A stretch of 64,000 bases of DNA from Mucilaginibacter pedocola (lineage in GTDB: Bacteria > Bacteroidota > Bacteroidia > Sphingobacteriales > Sphingobacteriaceae), in the NCBI RefSeq assembly GCF_002013915.1, contig NZ_MBTF01000011.1:1-64000 (forward strand), in the 5' to 3' direction. The position numbers and the translations under genes are program-made. This document shows, piece by piece, positions 8,632 through 17,800 of the stretch (position 1 is its first letter; every line of letters begins with the position of its first letter). The notes beneath the pieces were generated by a model, which saw only the letters and a program-made list of their open reading frames with translations, made no database searches and was not told where the DNA came from.

Positions 8632-9598
8632 AGTGTTTCTTATTTCGCATCACCATCTCCATGGTCCATTCAATTTCCTCGGTTTTCGCTTCCGATCTGA
8701 TGGGACAATTGGGCATGCCGCAGTAGTGGCAGCAGTTGGGCAGGCATGGGTCGGTATGTATAAATAGTTCGGTTTTGATGCCGGCCTCGCGGTTTATCAG
8801 GCGTTCTACCAGTTTCACTTCCTCGTGCACCTTATTCAGGTCGAAGTAATTGGGCAGGGTAAGGTGGCAATCGATGTGCAGTTCGTTACCGTATTTCTGC
8901 GCGCGCAGGTTGTGTATATCTATCCACTCGTAGCGGCGTTTTTCGCCCAGCAGCTTCACCACATCGCTTACAATATTAAAATCGGTTTCGTCCATTAGCC
9001 CGGCTACCGACCGGCGTATGAGTTTGTAAGCCGTATATATGATATAAAGCCCTACCATAATAGATAGCGCACTATCCAGCCAGAGTATATTGGTAAAATG
9101 TATAAGCAGCAAGCCAATCACCAGCCCGCTACTGGTAACGGTATCGGTAAGCAGGTGATGCCCGTCGGCCTCGATAGTCATGGAAGGGAGCGATTTGCCC
9201 TTGCGTATCATGTAATAGCCCAGCCCTCCGTTTATAGCCCCGGTTATACCTATAATAACTGCACCGGTTAACAAATCGCGGATAACTTCGGGATTGAAGA
9301 AGCTGTAAACAGATTTCAGGATAATGATAACGCCGGCAATACCGATAAGTGCGCCTTCTAAAAATACCGAGAAAAACTCCACCTTGCCGTGCCCGTAGGG
9401 GTGGTTCTCGTCGCGCGGGAGCGATGCCAGGTAAATGCTGTAAAAAGCAAAGCTGCTGGCCACCACGTTTACAATGCTTTCGGCAGCATCGGTAAGTACA
9501 AAGTTGGAGTTTGTTAAAAAGTAAGCGGCAAATTTCATTACCATGAGTACCACCCCGGTAACAAGCGACAATAAGATGATCTGTTTTTGCTGCTTCAA
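8621..9598 (-). CDS. Cation diffusion facilitator with Cys-rich tail
   Basis: 325-residue CDF transporter that would export divalent metals (Zn, Fe, Mn or Co) from the cytoplasm by proton antiport. Six membrane helices are apparent. The metal-site signatures are DAAESIVNVVAS in helix 2 and ADGHHLLTDTVTS in helix 5, with the family HPYGHGK loop between helices 2 and 3. A cytoplasmic C-terminal domain spans about 210-290. Unusually, a tail carries a CX3CCX2CX4C-type cluster (C-LPN-CC-HY-C-GMPN-C), which could bind metal. It is the first gene of the operon, with a TAnnTTTG promoter element just upstream at 9621-9628. Confidence 0.92.
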   Translation of the reverse strand: MKQQKQIILLSLVTGVVLMVMKFAAYFLTNSNFVLTDAAESIVNVVASSFAFYSIYLASLPRDENHPYGHGKVEFFSVFLEGALIGIAGVIIILKSVYSFFNPEVIRDLLTGAVIIGITGAINGGLGYYMIRKGKSLPSMTIEADGHHLLTDTVTSSGLVIGLLLIHFTNILWLDSALSIMVGLYIIYTAYKLIRRSVAGLMDETDFNIVSDVVKLLGEKRRYEWIDIHNLRAQKYGNELHIDCHLTLPNYFDLNKVHEEVKLVERLINREAGIKTELFIHTDPCLPNCCHYCGMPNCPIRSEAKTEEIEWTMEMVMRNKKHYEQ

Positions 9599-9620
9599 AA
9601 CCCTTTACTTTTTGAGGGGG

Positions 9621-9628
9621 CAAACTTA
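9621..9628 (-). promoter_or_regulatory. Bacteroidota -7 promoter element for the CDF-NUDIX-bioA operon
   Basis: The minus strand reads TAAGTTTG, an exact match to the Bacteroidota sigma-A consensus TAnnTTTG, 23 bases upstream of the CDF start codon. A good TTTG -33 box at the right spacing was not found. Confidence 0.5.
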
Positions 9629-9690
9629 AACAAAATTTCGCCTTCCGTTTTTCAGAATTGTAACGATTGGGCGAGGATATGGTTCTGGTT

Positions 9691-9723
9691 AGATTTGTCA
9701 ACTTTTTGAAAGTTGACAAATCT
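9691..9723. repeat. Perfect 15-bp inverted repeat
   Basis: AGATTTGTCAACTTT and its exact complement flank a 3-base loop (TTG). It lies between two minus-strand genes and may terminate the upstream gene at 9789. A degenerate related sequence (CAACTTTCTAAAAGTT) sits at about 12378-12393, so this belongs to a dispersed hairpin family. Confidence 0.7.
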
Positions 9724-9788
9724 GAAGCTTCGATCTAAAAAAGGCAGAGAGACAGGGCTTTGAAACGATAGAAGGGAGTTAAACCTGT

Positions 9789-10304
9789 TTATTTCAACAC
9801 CTCTGCCGACGCAAAAAAGAGATCGCTATTTTTTGTTACCAGGTTAGCGGGCACCCGGCACGATAGGGAATACATTTTACTGCCTATCAATATCATTCGT
9901 ATGCTTATAGTGCCCTTGGTAGTATTTTCGGTGCCCGTCATACTATAGGTTGTATAGCTTTTCCATTCGCCTATGGTTACATTGCCAAAGGTGTAGTTTT
10001 TGGTTGCCGAAGCCAAACCAGCGCCCAGTTGGTCTGCAAATTCCTGCTTATCTTTCATTGGCGCTAAGCCGGCGGAATCTAAATTGGCTACCTGCTTAAA
10101 ATCTAAAAAATTAACGATGTAGCCAACGCTATCTTTAGCTTTCAGAGTGTAGCCTTCCACACCATTCTTAGTGATTTTCTCCGGTGCCGATGGGAATTTT
10201 ACTGAAAGTTTATCATCCAGTTTTTGGGTTACCCAACCCGTTTGGGCTCTGGCGGATACGGATAATGTAAGTACAAACAATAATAGGTAACAGATCTTTT
10301 TCAT
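9789..10304 (-). CDS. Secreted protein of unknown function
   Basis: 171 residues with a clean signal peptide ending at SVSARAQ. The mature part begins with GWVTQKLDDKLSVKFPSAPEK and alternates short beta strands, ending with a conserved-looking hydrophobic strand (SKMYSLSCRVPAN). The overall pattern is reminiscent of PsbP/Mog1-like periplasmic proteins, but I do not recognise the family with certainty. It has its own promoter element (minus-strand TACTTTTG at 10328-10335) and stands alone. Confidence 0.7.
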   Translation of the reverse strand: MKKICYLLLFVLTLSVSARAQTGWVTQKLDDKLSVKFPSAPEKITKNGVEGYTLKAKDSVGYIVNFLDFKQVANLDSAGLAPMKDKQEFADQLGAGLASATKNYTFGNVTIGEWKSYTTYSMTGTENTTKGTISIRMILIGSKMYSLSCRVPANLVTKNSDLFFASAEVLK

Positions 10305-10327
10305 CTAATGAGTTATAGGTGTTTGGT

Positions 10328-10335
10328 CAAAAGTA
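10328..10335 (-). promoter_or_regulatory. TAnnTTTG promoter element for the secreted protein gene
   Basis: The minus strand reads TACTTTTG, an exact TAnnTTTG match, 24 bases upstream of the start codon at 10304. Confidence 0.5.
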
Positions 10336-10399
10336 ACTGATTGATATGGCATATTACAGTTATTTCACCATTAGGTATCAACTATATTTAGGGTGGATT

Positions 10400-10407
10400 T
10401 AGTTTTG
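10400..10407 (+). promoter_or_regulatory. TAnnTTTG promoter element, decides start of next gene
   Basis: TAGTTTTG matches the consensus exactly. A transcript from here begins after 10407, so the GTG at 10393 cannot be the start and the ATG at 10429 is used. Confidence 0.5.
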
Positions 10408-10428
10408 TACCTTTCTCGGCGATACCTT

Positions 10429-10824
10429 ATGGCTAAACTATCTTTAAAATACACCGCGAATACCAAAGGTATTGTAATTTATTATGCATGGCTGATGTTC
10501 AACATCATGCTGATATCTATAAAAAAGCTATCAATTATCCAGCAACATTTCCACCAGGTTTTCACCCATACCTCCAACTTTATTATTACGGCTATTTTAA
10601 TGAGCGCCGTTTCGCTGATATGGTTATTACAGGGTGCGCCTTATAAATTTGTTTTATGGCTGGGGATGGTCGCTATAGTATTAAACTTTGTGGTTGAGTT
10701 ATTCATACCGGTTTTAAATACACCCGATATAATTGACGCGGTTTACGGCACAGTTGGCGTTTTGATAACATTATTAGTGATGCTACATTTCAAAACGGTG
10801 GGACTGCAGAATCGGGAACAATAA
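10429..10824 (+). CDS. Small four-helix membrane protein, unknown function
   Basis: 131 residues starting at MAKLSLKYTANTKG. Four hydrophobic segments (about 13-30, 48-66, 70-90, 100-120) make it an integral inner membrane protein with short loops. No motif or family is recognised. The start is chosen because a promoter element at 10400-10407 lies inside the longer reading frame. It is convergent with the lipoprotein gene that begins immediately after its stop. Confidence 0.65.
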   Translation: MAKLSLKYTANTKGIVIYYAWLMFNIMLISIKKLSIIQQHFHQVFTHTSNFIITAILMSAVSLIWLLQGAPYKFVLWLGMVAIVLNFVVELFIPVLNTPDIIDAVYGTVGVLITLLVMLHFKTVGLQNREQ

Positions 10825-11667
10825 TTACAAGCCCGCTACCAATAAATTAGTTGCCACTTTTACACTACATTTTTGATATTTGGCATAAGCTGCAGCCGCC
10901 CGCCCCCTCACCTGCTGTTGGCTTTCGTTGTTCAGGTAACCGGTAATGGCATCATGCAGCGTGTAAGCTTCGGGGCACATTAAGCCGGTAGTCCAAACCA
11001 AAGGGTTGGCTTTGGCGGTAGATATATAAGGTTTAAAATAACTTTTGCTGATGCAGGTCAATATAATAGCGTCGCGGGTTTTACCATCTGCGTTATGGAA
11101 CTTATCCGCCAGCCGAAAATTCATCAATCCGTCGTGCCCTATGTAAGCCAACAGCTGTGCATTGCCGCCTATGCCTATCACCTTACCATCGGCATGCACA
11201 GTATCTTTTAGCTGACCCGAACAACCGAACAAAAAGTCTTCGGTAGTTTTTTCTATAGCGCGGCCATCCCAGGCATCGGCTATCAGGTATGCATTTTTGC
11301 TGCGGTGCTTAAAAACCAGCCGCTCCATTATCAAACCTTTTGTTTTGCGTTTGCTAAGCAATTGCCAATCCTTACTCTTTTTAAAATAAGTGCGCACGCC
11401 GTTATCACAACCCCAATACAAGTTGGTTTCCGGGTCCTGCCCGTTAAAAATGGCCTTGGGTACGGGTACTATGCCCTGGTATTTATTATCGCAAAGGGCA
11501 ACAAATACGTGAATAACTTTGGCGGTATTGGTATAGGTGATGTTTTTGAGTTGGGATTGGGATGGTTTTGCAAGTGGGTTTTGGGCTTTTTCTTTTGGAT
11601 GTTGTGAACATGTCAATAAACCAACGGAAGCAATAATGATAACAAAGGCGTTTGCAAGGCGGCGCAT
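10825..11667 (-). CDS. Putative lipoprotein of unknown function
   Basis: 280 residues. The N-terminus ends in a lipobox-like LLTC (Cys at about 20), followed by a polar linker, so it is probably anchored to a membrane. The globular part has several aromatic and cysteine residues (YWGCDNG, LFGCSGQ, ILTCISK, GLMCPEAY) and ends in a helical segment rich in alanine. The C-terminal reading AYTLHDAITGYLNNES looks like a conserved helix, but I do not recognise a family. Its 3' end abuts the convergent membrane-protein gene with no spacer. Confidence 0.65.
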   Translation of the reverse strand: MRRLANAFVIIIASVGLLTCSQHPKEKAQNPLAKPSQSQLKNITYTNTAKVIHVFVALCDNKYQGIVPVPKAIFNGQDPETNLYWGCDNGVRTYFKKSKDWQLLSKRKTKGLIMERLVFKHRSKNAYLIADAWDGRAIEKTTEDFLFGCSGQLKDTVHADGKVIGIGGNAQLLAYIGHDGLMNFRLADKFHNADGKTRDAIILTCISKSYFKPYISTAKANPLVWTTGLMCPEAYTLHDAITGYLNNESQQQVRGRAAAAYAKYQKCSVKVATNLLVAGL

Positions 11668-11710
11668 GAAGGTTATAATTTATAGCAATATACTCATTTT
11701 TATGTAACCC

Positions 11711-11818
11711 AAAACCGCGTTAGGGATAGAAGCGGAAAACCCACAGCCGCGCGGTTGCCCCGTGCGGAAATGCAAGGGCGAGGATTTGCAGCGGATAGCC
11801 CGGCCCGCAGGGAACGCC
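11711..11818. ncRNA. GC-rich structured intergenic element, candidate RNA or repeat
   Basis: About 108 bases far richer in G+C than the AT-rich sequence on both sides. Visible pairings are AACCGCG (11713-11719) with CGCGGTT (11750-11756), an inner GGG/CCC, GCCC (11757-11760) with GGGC (11776-11779) or alternatively GGCG (11777-11780) with CGCC (11815-11818), and GCGG (11791-11794) with CCGC (11805-11808). The motif AGCGGA-A/T-A recurs at 11731 and 11790. The strand is not settled. I recall similar sequence in intergenic regions of related bacteria, but cannot confirm it. Confidence 0.35.
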
Positions 11819-11861
11819 ATTATTATCTTTCTTTAAAAAACTCCTTTAACTAAGCACCATT

Positions 11862-12314
11862 CTATTCGCAAGTTACCTCCACCTTGACAGGATCGTCAAT
11901 ATCTAATCTCCAAACACAACCTAACGTGCTATGTGCAATCACTTGATTTTGCTCTAAGCTGACTTTACTAAACGGATTTGAAGAGGTAAAATAAGCGATC
12001 CACACGGTATGCCAAGTGGCCAAATTTATTACGGCGATAAAGCCATCGCTGCCATAACTAACTTCGCCACAAACTACTTTTAGTGCCCTTTCACGATTTG
12101 TATAGTTACCCAAAATACCACAACCCGCCCAAAAAAGCTCGCCTTTTGCTTCAAGTTCGCTAATTGAAGTTGTAGCTGCCTTTTGCACCTCAAATTTATA
12201 TAGAGGTGCCCAAGTATTACTTACTTCAAATAGCTGTATGGTAGAATCAGAAAAAATAATCCCGTCAACAACCGGACAACTTTGATGCTCTAAAAAATGC
12301 GTTATTTTTTTCAC
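11862..12314 (-). CDS. Hypothetical protein
   Basis: 150 residues, no signal peptide, no membrane segment. It is beta-rich, with FWAGCGILGNYTNRE and a C-terminal LDIDDPVKVEVTCE. Codon use is noticeably more AT-rich than in neighbouring genes, which hints at recent acquisition. The length and cytosolic acidic character would fit a small immunity-type protein, but there is no toxin gene beside it, so I assign no function. Confidence 0.55.
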   Translation of the reverse strand: MKKITHFLEHQSCPVVDGIIFSDSTIQLFEVSNTWAPLYKFEVQKAATTSISELEAKGELFWAGCGILGNYTNRERALKVVCGEVSYGSDGFIAVINLATWHTVWIAYFTSSNPFSKVSLEQNQVIAHSTLGCVWRLDIDDPVKVEVTCE

Positions 12315-12439
12315 TCCGATTGTTTATCACAAAATAGAATTTCATTCAGATAAAAATAATACAATTTCACAATCCGCCAACTTTCTAAAAGTTATCAAAT
12401 CTATTCCACCTACCCCGCCCCATCCCCCAATCATTTTTC

Positions 12440-12447
12440 TATATTTG
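12440..12447 (+). promoter_or_regulatory. TAnnTTTG promoter element for the aminotransferase
   Basis: TATATTTG is an exact consensus match 21 bases upstream of the ATG at 12469. It overlaps the TTG at 12445 that would otherwise extend the reading frame, which supports the ATG start. Confidence 0.6.
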
Positions 12448-12468
12448 CCGCGCAATAACACAAATAAT

Positions 12469-13662
12469 ATGAGCGCATTAAGTAACAGGATAAACAACCT
12501 GTCGGAATCCCAGACCATTAAAATGGCAAAAATGGGCCGCGAACTGGCGGCTAAAGGTGTGGATGTGATCAGCCTTAGCTTCGGCGAACCTGATTTTCAT
12601 ACGCCCGAGCATATTAAGGAAGCTGCTAAAACAGCTATGGATAAGAACTTTACCTACTACACCCCTGTAGCCGGTTATCCCGACCTGCGCAAGGCCGTAG
12701 TTGGCAAGCTGAAGAACGAAAACAACCTCGATTATACCGATACCCAAATTGTAGTTTCAACCGGTGCCAAACAAGCGCTTGCTAATGCTGTGCTTTCGTT
12801 AGTAAACCCGGGCGAAGAGGTTATTATCCCTACTCCTTACTGGGTATCTTACTCGGAAATTGTGAAACTGGCCGAAGGCGTTAGCGTATTTATTGATACT
12901 ACCGTTGAAACCAGCTTTAAAATAACTGCCGAGCAATTGGAAGCGGCCATTACGCCAAAAACCAAATTATTCATGTTCTCGTCGCCTTGTAACCCTACCG
13001 GCAGCGTTTACAGCAAAGCTGAGTTGGAAAGCCTGGCTAAAGTATTTGAAAAACACCCCGAAATATACATCCTGAGCGATGAGATATACGAGCACATCAA
13101 CTTTATAGGCGGCCACGAGTCTATAGCCCAATTCGACTACATTAAAGACCGTGTAGTGATCGTAAACGGCTGGAGCAAGGCTTTCGCCATGACCGGCTGG
13201 AGGATTGGTTACACTGCCTCTAACAGCGAAATTGCTGCTGCCTGCGATAAACTGCAAGGTCAGATCACCTCGGGTACCTGCTCTATCACCCAAAAAGCGG
13301 GGGTTGCTGCTTACACCGGTGGTTTGGAGAGCGTGCACGCCATGCGCGAGCAGTTTCAAAAACGCCGTGATATTGTTTATGCTTTGCTAAAAGAGATACC
13401 GGGCGTTGAAGTTAACCTGCCCGAAGGCGCGTTCTACTTCTTCCCTGATGTTACTTCGTTTTTCGGCAAAAGCTACAATGGCAAAACCATTACCGACTCG
13501 GACGCCCTGAGCATTTACCTGCTGGAAGAAGCTCACGTAGCCACCGTAGGCGGCGATTCGTTCGGCGATAAAAAATCTATCCGTATATCTTACGCTGCTG
13601 CTGAGGATAAACTAATAGAGGCTGTTAGAAGGATAAAAGAAGCGCTGGCGAAGTTGGCGTAA
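12469..13662 (+). CDS. Class I PLP aminotransferase (aspartate aminotransferase type)
   Basis: 397-residue fold-type I aminotransferase, subgroup Ib by sequence style, expected to exchange amino groups between aspartate (or a related amino acid) and 2-oxoglutarate in the cytosol. Key blocks are SLSFGEPDFHTPEHI, YTPVAGYPDLR, the SSPCNPTGSVYS Asn-Pro-Thr-Gly loop, LSDEIYEHI with the ring-N aspartate, and NGWSKAFAMTGWRIGY with the Schiff-base lysine. Length is standard. It is monocistronic between its own promoter and the terminator at 13831-13875. Exact substrate preference (Asp, aromatic or prephenate) is not resolved. Confidence 0.92.
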   Translation: MSALSNRINNLSESQTIKMAKMGRELAAKGVDVISLSFGEPDFHTPEHIKEAAKTAMDKNFTYYTPVAGYPDLRKAVVGKLKNENNLDYTDTQIVVSTGAKQALANAVLSLVNPGEEVIIPTPYWVSYSEIVKLAEGVSVFIDTTVETSFKITAEQLEAAITPKTKLFMFSSPCNPTGSVYSKAELESLAKVFEKHPEIYILSDEIYEHINFIGGHESIAQFDYIKDRVVIVNGWSKAFAMTGWRIGYTASNSEIAAACDKLQGQITSGTCSITQKAGVAAYTGGLESVHAMREQFQKRRDIVYALLKEIPGVEVNLPEGAFYFFPDVTSFFGKSYNGKTITDSDALSIYLLEEAHVATVGGDSFGDKKSIRISYAAAEDKLIEAVRRIKEALAKLA

Positions 13663-13671
13663 ATAATAAAA

Positions 13672-13823
13672 AATGTCATTTCGAGCGAGCGAAGCGACGA
13701 GAAATCCTGAACGGAAAAGCATTACCGACAAGTATTACCGCTATGCTCAGCGGATAATGTAGTCGCATAAGATTTCTCCTCCCCCTTCCACACCAGCCTC
13801 CCCGCTGTTCGTCGAAATTACAT
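13672..13823 (+). repeat. MITE-like dispersed repeat, copy 1
   Basis: It begins with AATGTCATTTCGAGCGAGCG and ends with an inverted match (TCGTCGAAATTACAT). An inner pair GAGAAATC / GATTTCTC points to a long hairpin. It shares ends with the copies at 40704-40798 and 44595-44757 and lies between convergent genes. Confidence 0.65.
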
Positions 13824-13830
13824 GGTGGTT

Positions 13831-13875
13831 AAAAGAAAAACCCCGCTTTGCGAATGCAAGCGGGGTTTTTCTTTT
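13831..13875. terminator. Bidirectional intrinsic terminator
   Basis: An 18-bp perfect stem (core ACCCCGCTT / AAGCGGGGT, flanked by A and T runs) lies between the convergent aminotransferase and porin-like genes and can stop both. Confidence 0.85.
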
Positions 13876-13889
13876 GTTATTTGGTTCAA

Positions 13890-14426
13890 TTACAAACCGA
13901 AGCCGTAAGCGATACGTAAACCTACAGTACCGAAGCTATTGCTTTGGCCCGAGAAGTTTTCATAACGGGCGCCTATATCCCAGCTTTGGTTAGCCCAACC
14001 TATACCCGGCGATGCCAATAATTTGGTGTTTTTACCATAAAATTCTTTGGTTTCGAAACCGGCACCAACTTCACCACTCAAATAAACGTTTTGAGATATG
14101 AAGGCTTTAATACCTGCTTTAACCGGTATCATTTGGTAGGCTGGGTAGTTAGCACCTGTGTTGCCTACCTCTTTACCAAAGAAGTTATAGAAACCTGAAG
14201 TCAGGGTTAAAGCAACGGCATCATCAACGCCATATTGTAAACGCGGGGTTATACCAATACCAATGCTCGATACATCTTTTAAAGCTCCGCCAACAGGTGC
14301 AATACCTTCTACACCGAAACCGAAACGAAGAGCGTTTTTGGGGGTTGATTGTGCGTTTGCGTTAGTTCCTAAAAATATAGCTGCTGCTGTAAAGGCTGCG
14401 GCTACTAAAGTTGTCATTTTTTTCAT
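13890..14426 (-). CDS. Outer membrane beta-barrel protein
   Basis: 178 residues starting at MKKMTTLVAAAF, chosen because a typical signal peptide (cleaved near NANAQS) follows directly; the longer reading adds eight polar residues. The mature chain alternates short aromatic/glycine strands (LRFGFGVEGIAPV, LQYGVDDAVALTLTSGFYNFFG) and ends IAYGFGL, consistent with an eight-stranded barrel ending in a hydrophobic residue. No ligand can be inferred. It shares the terminator at 13831-13875 with the aminotransferase. Confidence 0.8.
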   Translation of the reverse strand: MKKMTTLVAAAFTAAAIFLGTNANAQSTPKNALRFGFGVEGIAPVGGALKDVSSIGIGITPRLQYGVDDAVALTLTSGFYNFFGKEVGNTGANYPAYQMIPVKAGIKAFISQNVYLSGEVGAGFETKEFYGKNTKLLASPGIGWANQSWDIGARYENFSGQSNSFGTVGLRIAYGFGL

Positions 14427-14784
14427 CGTTGTGTTTTTCTTAGTAAACAATTTTCAAATTGTGATACCTCCCCAATTACAAATACTTTGCCATTGTGCCA
14501 ATTTTTAACATTGGCGTAACCTTAGCGGATGGGATTTTGGACATAAAAAAGGCTTATTAAGAAATTATTTTTTCGCCCTCAATATTGATTATCAGCTTAT
14601 TTTATACACAAAATATACTTTGGCACACCCTAAAATAGCACGCACATACAGCGTATGATATTTATTAATTTTTGTGGTTGATACCATACAAAACTGTATG
14701 CTGTGGTATATACCCGGGCTGCCTGGCCATGCTTATTTTCATTTGATTTTCATGCCATGGGCGCGTTTCAGTAGCAACATTTAA
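14427..14784. other. Intergenic spacer, no gene seen
   Basis: About 360 AT-rich bases between the beta-barrel gene's start and the RND operon's terminator. They hold the barrel gene's promoter region and an imperfect palindrome at about 14680-14715 (ATACCATACA against TGTATG and TGGTAT). I see no coding potential or recognisable RNA. Confidence 0.5.
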
Positions 14785-14789
14785 CAAAA

Positions 14790-14818
14790 AAGCCCTTCGG
14801 CTATTAACCGAAGGGCTT
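14790..14818 (-). terminator. Intrinsic terminator of the RND efflux operon
   Basis: AAGCCCTTCGG pairs perfectly with CCGAAGGGCTT around a 7-base loop. On the minus strand it is followed by a T run. It lies 20 bases past the RND gene's stop. Confidence 0.85.
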
Positions 14819-14837
14819 ATGTTTATGCTAAAAACCG

Positions 14838-17800
14838 TTAGTGGTCCGAGTCCTCATTAGGGTCCGGCACATAGTTTTTCTCTAACTCGGCCAGTTTCTC
14901 TTTACCGTAGGCAAACTTGGTGATGATGTAAAACAGCACCGGCACTATAAATATAGCCAATGTAGTTGCGGTAAGCATACCGCCGAATACGGTGTAGCCA
15001 ATAGTTTTACGCGACTCGGCACCTGCACCCGATGCAAACAGCAGCGGTAGTACGCCTAATATAAATGCCAGCGAGGTCATGATGATCGGGCGTAAACGCA
15101 GCCTTACAGCCTCGAGCGTTGCTTTTTCAAGTTCTACGCCCCTATCAACACGCTCTTTGGCAAACTCTACTATCAGGATGGCGTTCTTGGCCGCCAAACC
15201 TATCAGCGTTATTAAACCAATCTGCGCGTATACGTTATTGGTGAGCGTATCTTTAAACGACAGGAACAATATTGCCCCGAATGCACCCAGCGGCACCGCC
15301 AGCAGTACGGAGAACGGCACCGACCAGCTCTCATACAAGGCAGCCAGGAATAGGAATACGAACCCTATCGAAAGCGCGAAGATGTAAATGGTTTTTGAGC
15401 CCGATAGCAACTCCTCGCGGCTTAGGCCCGAAAACTCATAGCCGTAACCTTGCGGCAATGTTTGTGCAGCAACTTCTTGCAGAGCCTTAATTGCATCCCC
15501 GCTACTAAAGCCCGGCTTGGTAGCACCATTTATCTCCGCCGAGCGGAAAAGGTTGTAGTGCGATATCAGCGGTGCATTCTCTATCATCTTATAAGATGTA
15601 AGCGTGCTCAACGGCACCATACCGCCCGATGAATTGCGCACAAAGTACTGCCCGATATTCTGGATGTTAGTGCGGTAATTGGTATCGGCCTGGCTTACCA
15701 CCCTAAAGTTTCGCCCATAGATGGTGAAGTCGTTAATGTAGGCACTACCCATGTACGTTTGCAGGGCATTGTTTACATCAGATATAGCTACACCCAGCTT
15801 TTTGGCCTTCTCCCTATCAATAGTTAACTGGTAAGCCGGCGTGTGCGCACCAAAGAACGAGAATGCACGTGCAATTTCGGGGCGTTTGTTAACAGCACCC
15901 AGGAAGTTGTTCAACACTTTCTCGAAGTTTTTGATATCGCCGCCCGCTTCGCGCTCCTGTAGTATGAACGAGAAACCGCCCGTATTACCCAAACCCGGTA
16001 TGGCCGGTGGCGATATAACCACCACGTTGGCTTCTTTAAACCTCGACAGTTTTTTAGTGATGGTAGCAATAACACCCTGCAACTGGTCTTGTTTATCTTT
16101 ACGGTGCTCCCATGGCTTCAACTGCACAAATATGGTAGCACTGTTAGATTTGGTAGCGAAGTTAACCGCGTTCAAACCGCCCAATGCCGCATAGTGGTTT
16201 ATAGCAGGTACAGTTTTCAGCTCATCCATCATCTCGTGCAATACGGCAACTGTACGCTCGGTTGATGAGCCTTCGGGCAAATCGTAAGTAACATATATAC
16301 GCCCTTCATCCTCCAGCGGAATAAAGCCTGCAGGCTTACCCCTGAACAGGAACACCGTACCTATAATAACGCATACCAATATAATGATAACGAATTTGGA
16401 ATTTTTAATACCCTTATCAACCGTGTTGCGGTAGCGGCCGGTCACCCTATCGAACCATTGGTTGAATTTGAAGAAGAACTTGTTCAGCCCTGTCGACTTC
16501 TCATCTATTTTATGCGGGCGTAATAATATAGTACACAATGCCGGCGTAAGCGATAGCGCCACAAATGCCGATATCAGTACCGATATAGCAATGGTAATAG
16601 CGAACTGCTGGTAAAGGCGGCCTACTATACCCGGCACAAAACCTACCGGAACGAATACCGCTGCCAATATCAAGGCAATGGCAATTACCGGTGCCGATAT
16701 ATCCTTCATGGCCTGGTGCGTGGCATCCTTAGGGCTCATGCCTTTTTCGTCCATATAATGCTGCACGGCCTCAACCACCACAATGGCATCATCCACCACA
16801 ATACCGATCGCCAGTACAAAACCGAATAACGTTAAGGTATTAATGGTAAAGCCCAGCGGAATAAAGAAGATGAACGTACCCACAATAGATACCGGGATAG
16901 CCAGTACCGGGATAAGGGTGGTACGCCAGTTTTGCAGGAACAAGAACACTACGATGATTACCAGCGCAAGCGCGATAACCAAAGTTTCTATCACCTCATC
17001 CAGCGATACCTTTACTACGGTAACCGATTCGAACGGCACCACAAAGTCGATATCCTGCGGGAAGGTTTTCTTCAGCTCCGTCATGGTTTTCACCACGTTA
17101 TCGGCAGTCTCAATAGCGTTACTGCCGGGTGCCTGGTATATCAGCAGGTACGATGCACGCTTACCATCAACAAAGGAGTTACCGGCGTAATTAAACTTAC
17201 CCAGTTCAACGCGCGCAACATCTTTAAGGTGCACCACCGAGCCTGTAACCGGCTGCGTTTTAACTACGATGTTTTCAAACTCGCTTATGGCAGTTAAACG
17301 GCCTTTTACCAGCACGCTGTACTCAAAGGTTTGGCCCTTCATTTGCGGGGTGGCACCCACTGTACCTGCGGCAACCTGCGCGTTTTGTTCCTGCAAAGCT
17401 GCAGTAACGTCGGCGGCAGTCATGTTCAGGGCGGCCAGCTTATCGGGCTTCAGCCAAACACGCATACTAAAGTCATCGGCACGGGTAAATACGTCGCCCA
17501 CGCCTTTGGTACGCAAAAGCGCATCCTTTATAAATACGTTGGTATAGTTATCGGTAAAAGTAACATCGTGCGTACCTTTTGGCGAATACATGGCCACCAG
17601 CATCAGGATGCTTGGGTTACGTTTACGCACCACCAAACCAAGGCGTTGCACCTCTTGCGGCAGGGTTGGTTGGGCAATACCCACGCGGTTCTGCACATCA
17701 AGCGCAGCAATATTAATATCGGTACCTACTTCAAAGTTAACGGTCATGCTCATGGCGCCGTTACCAGTGCTGTTACTTTGCAGGTAGGTCATGCCCGGGG

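Noticed and set aside
9129..9719. 196-codon minus-strand frame overlapping the CDF gene
   Set aside because: It lies out of frame within the CDF coding sequence and its upstream part covers the operon promoter. The composition is arginine/cysteine-rich nonsense.
10393..10428. GTG at 10393 as start of the small membrane protein
   Set aside because: A promoter -7 element at 10400-10407 lies inside this extension, so transcription would begin downstream of the GTG.
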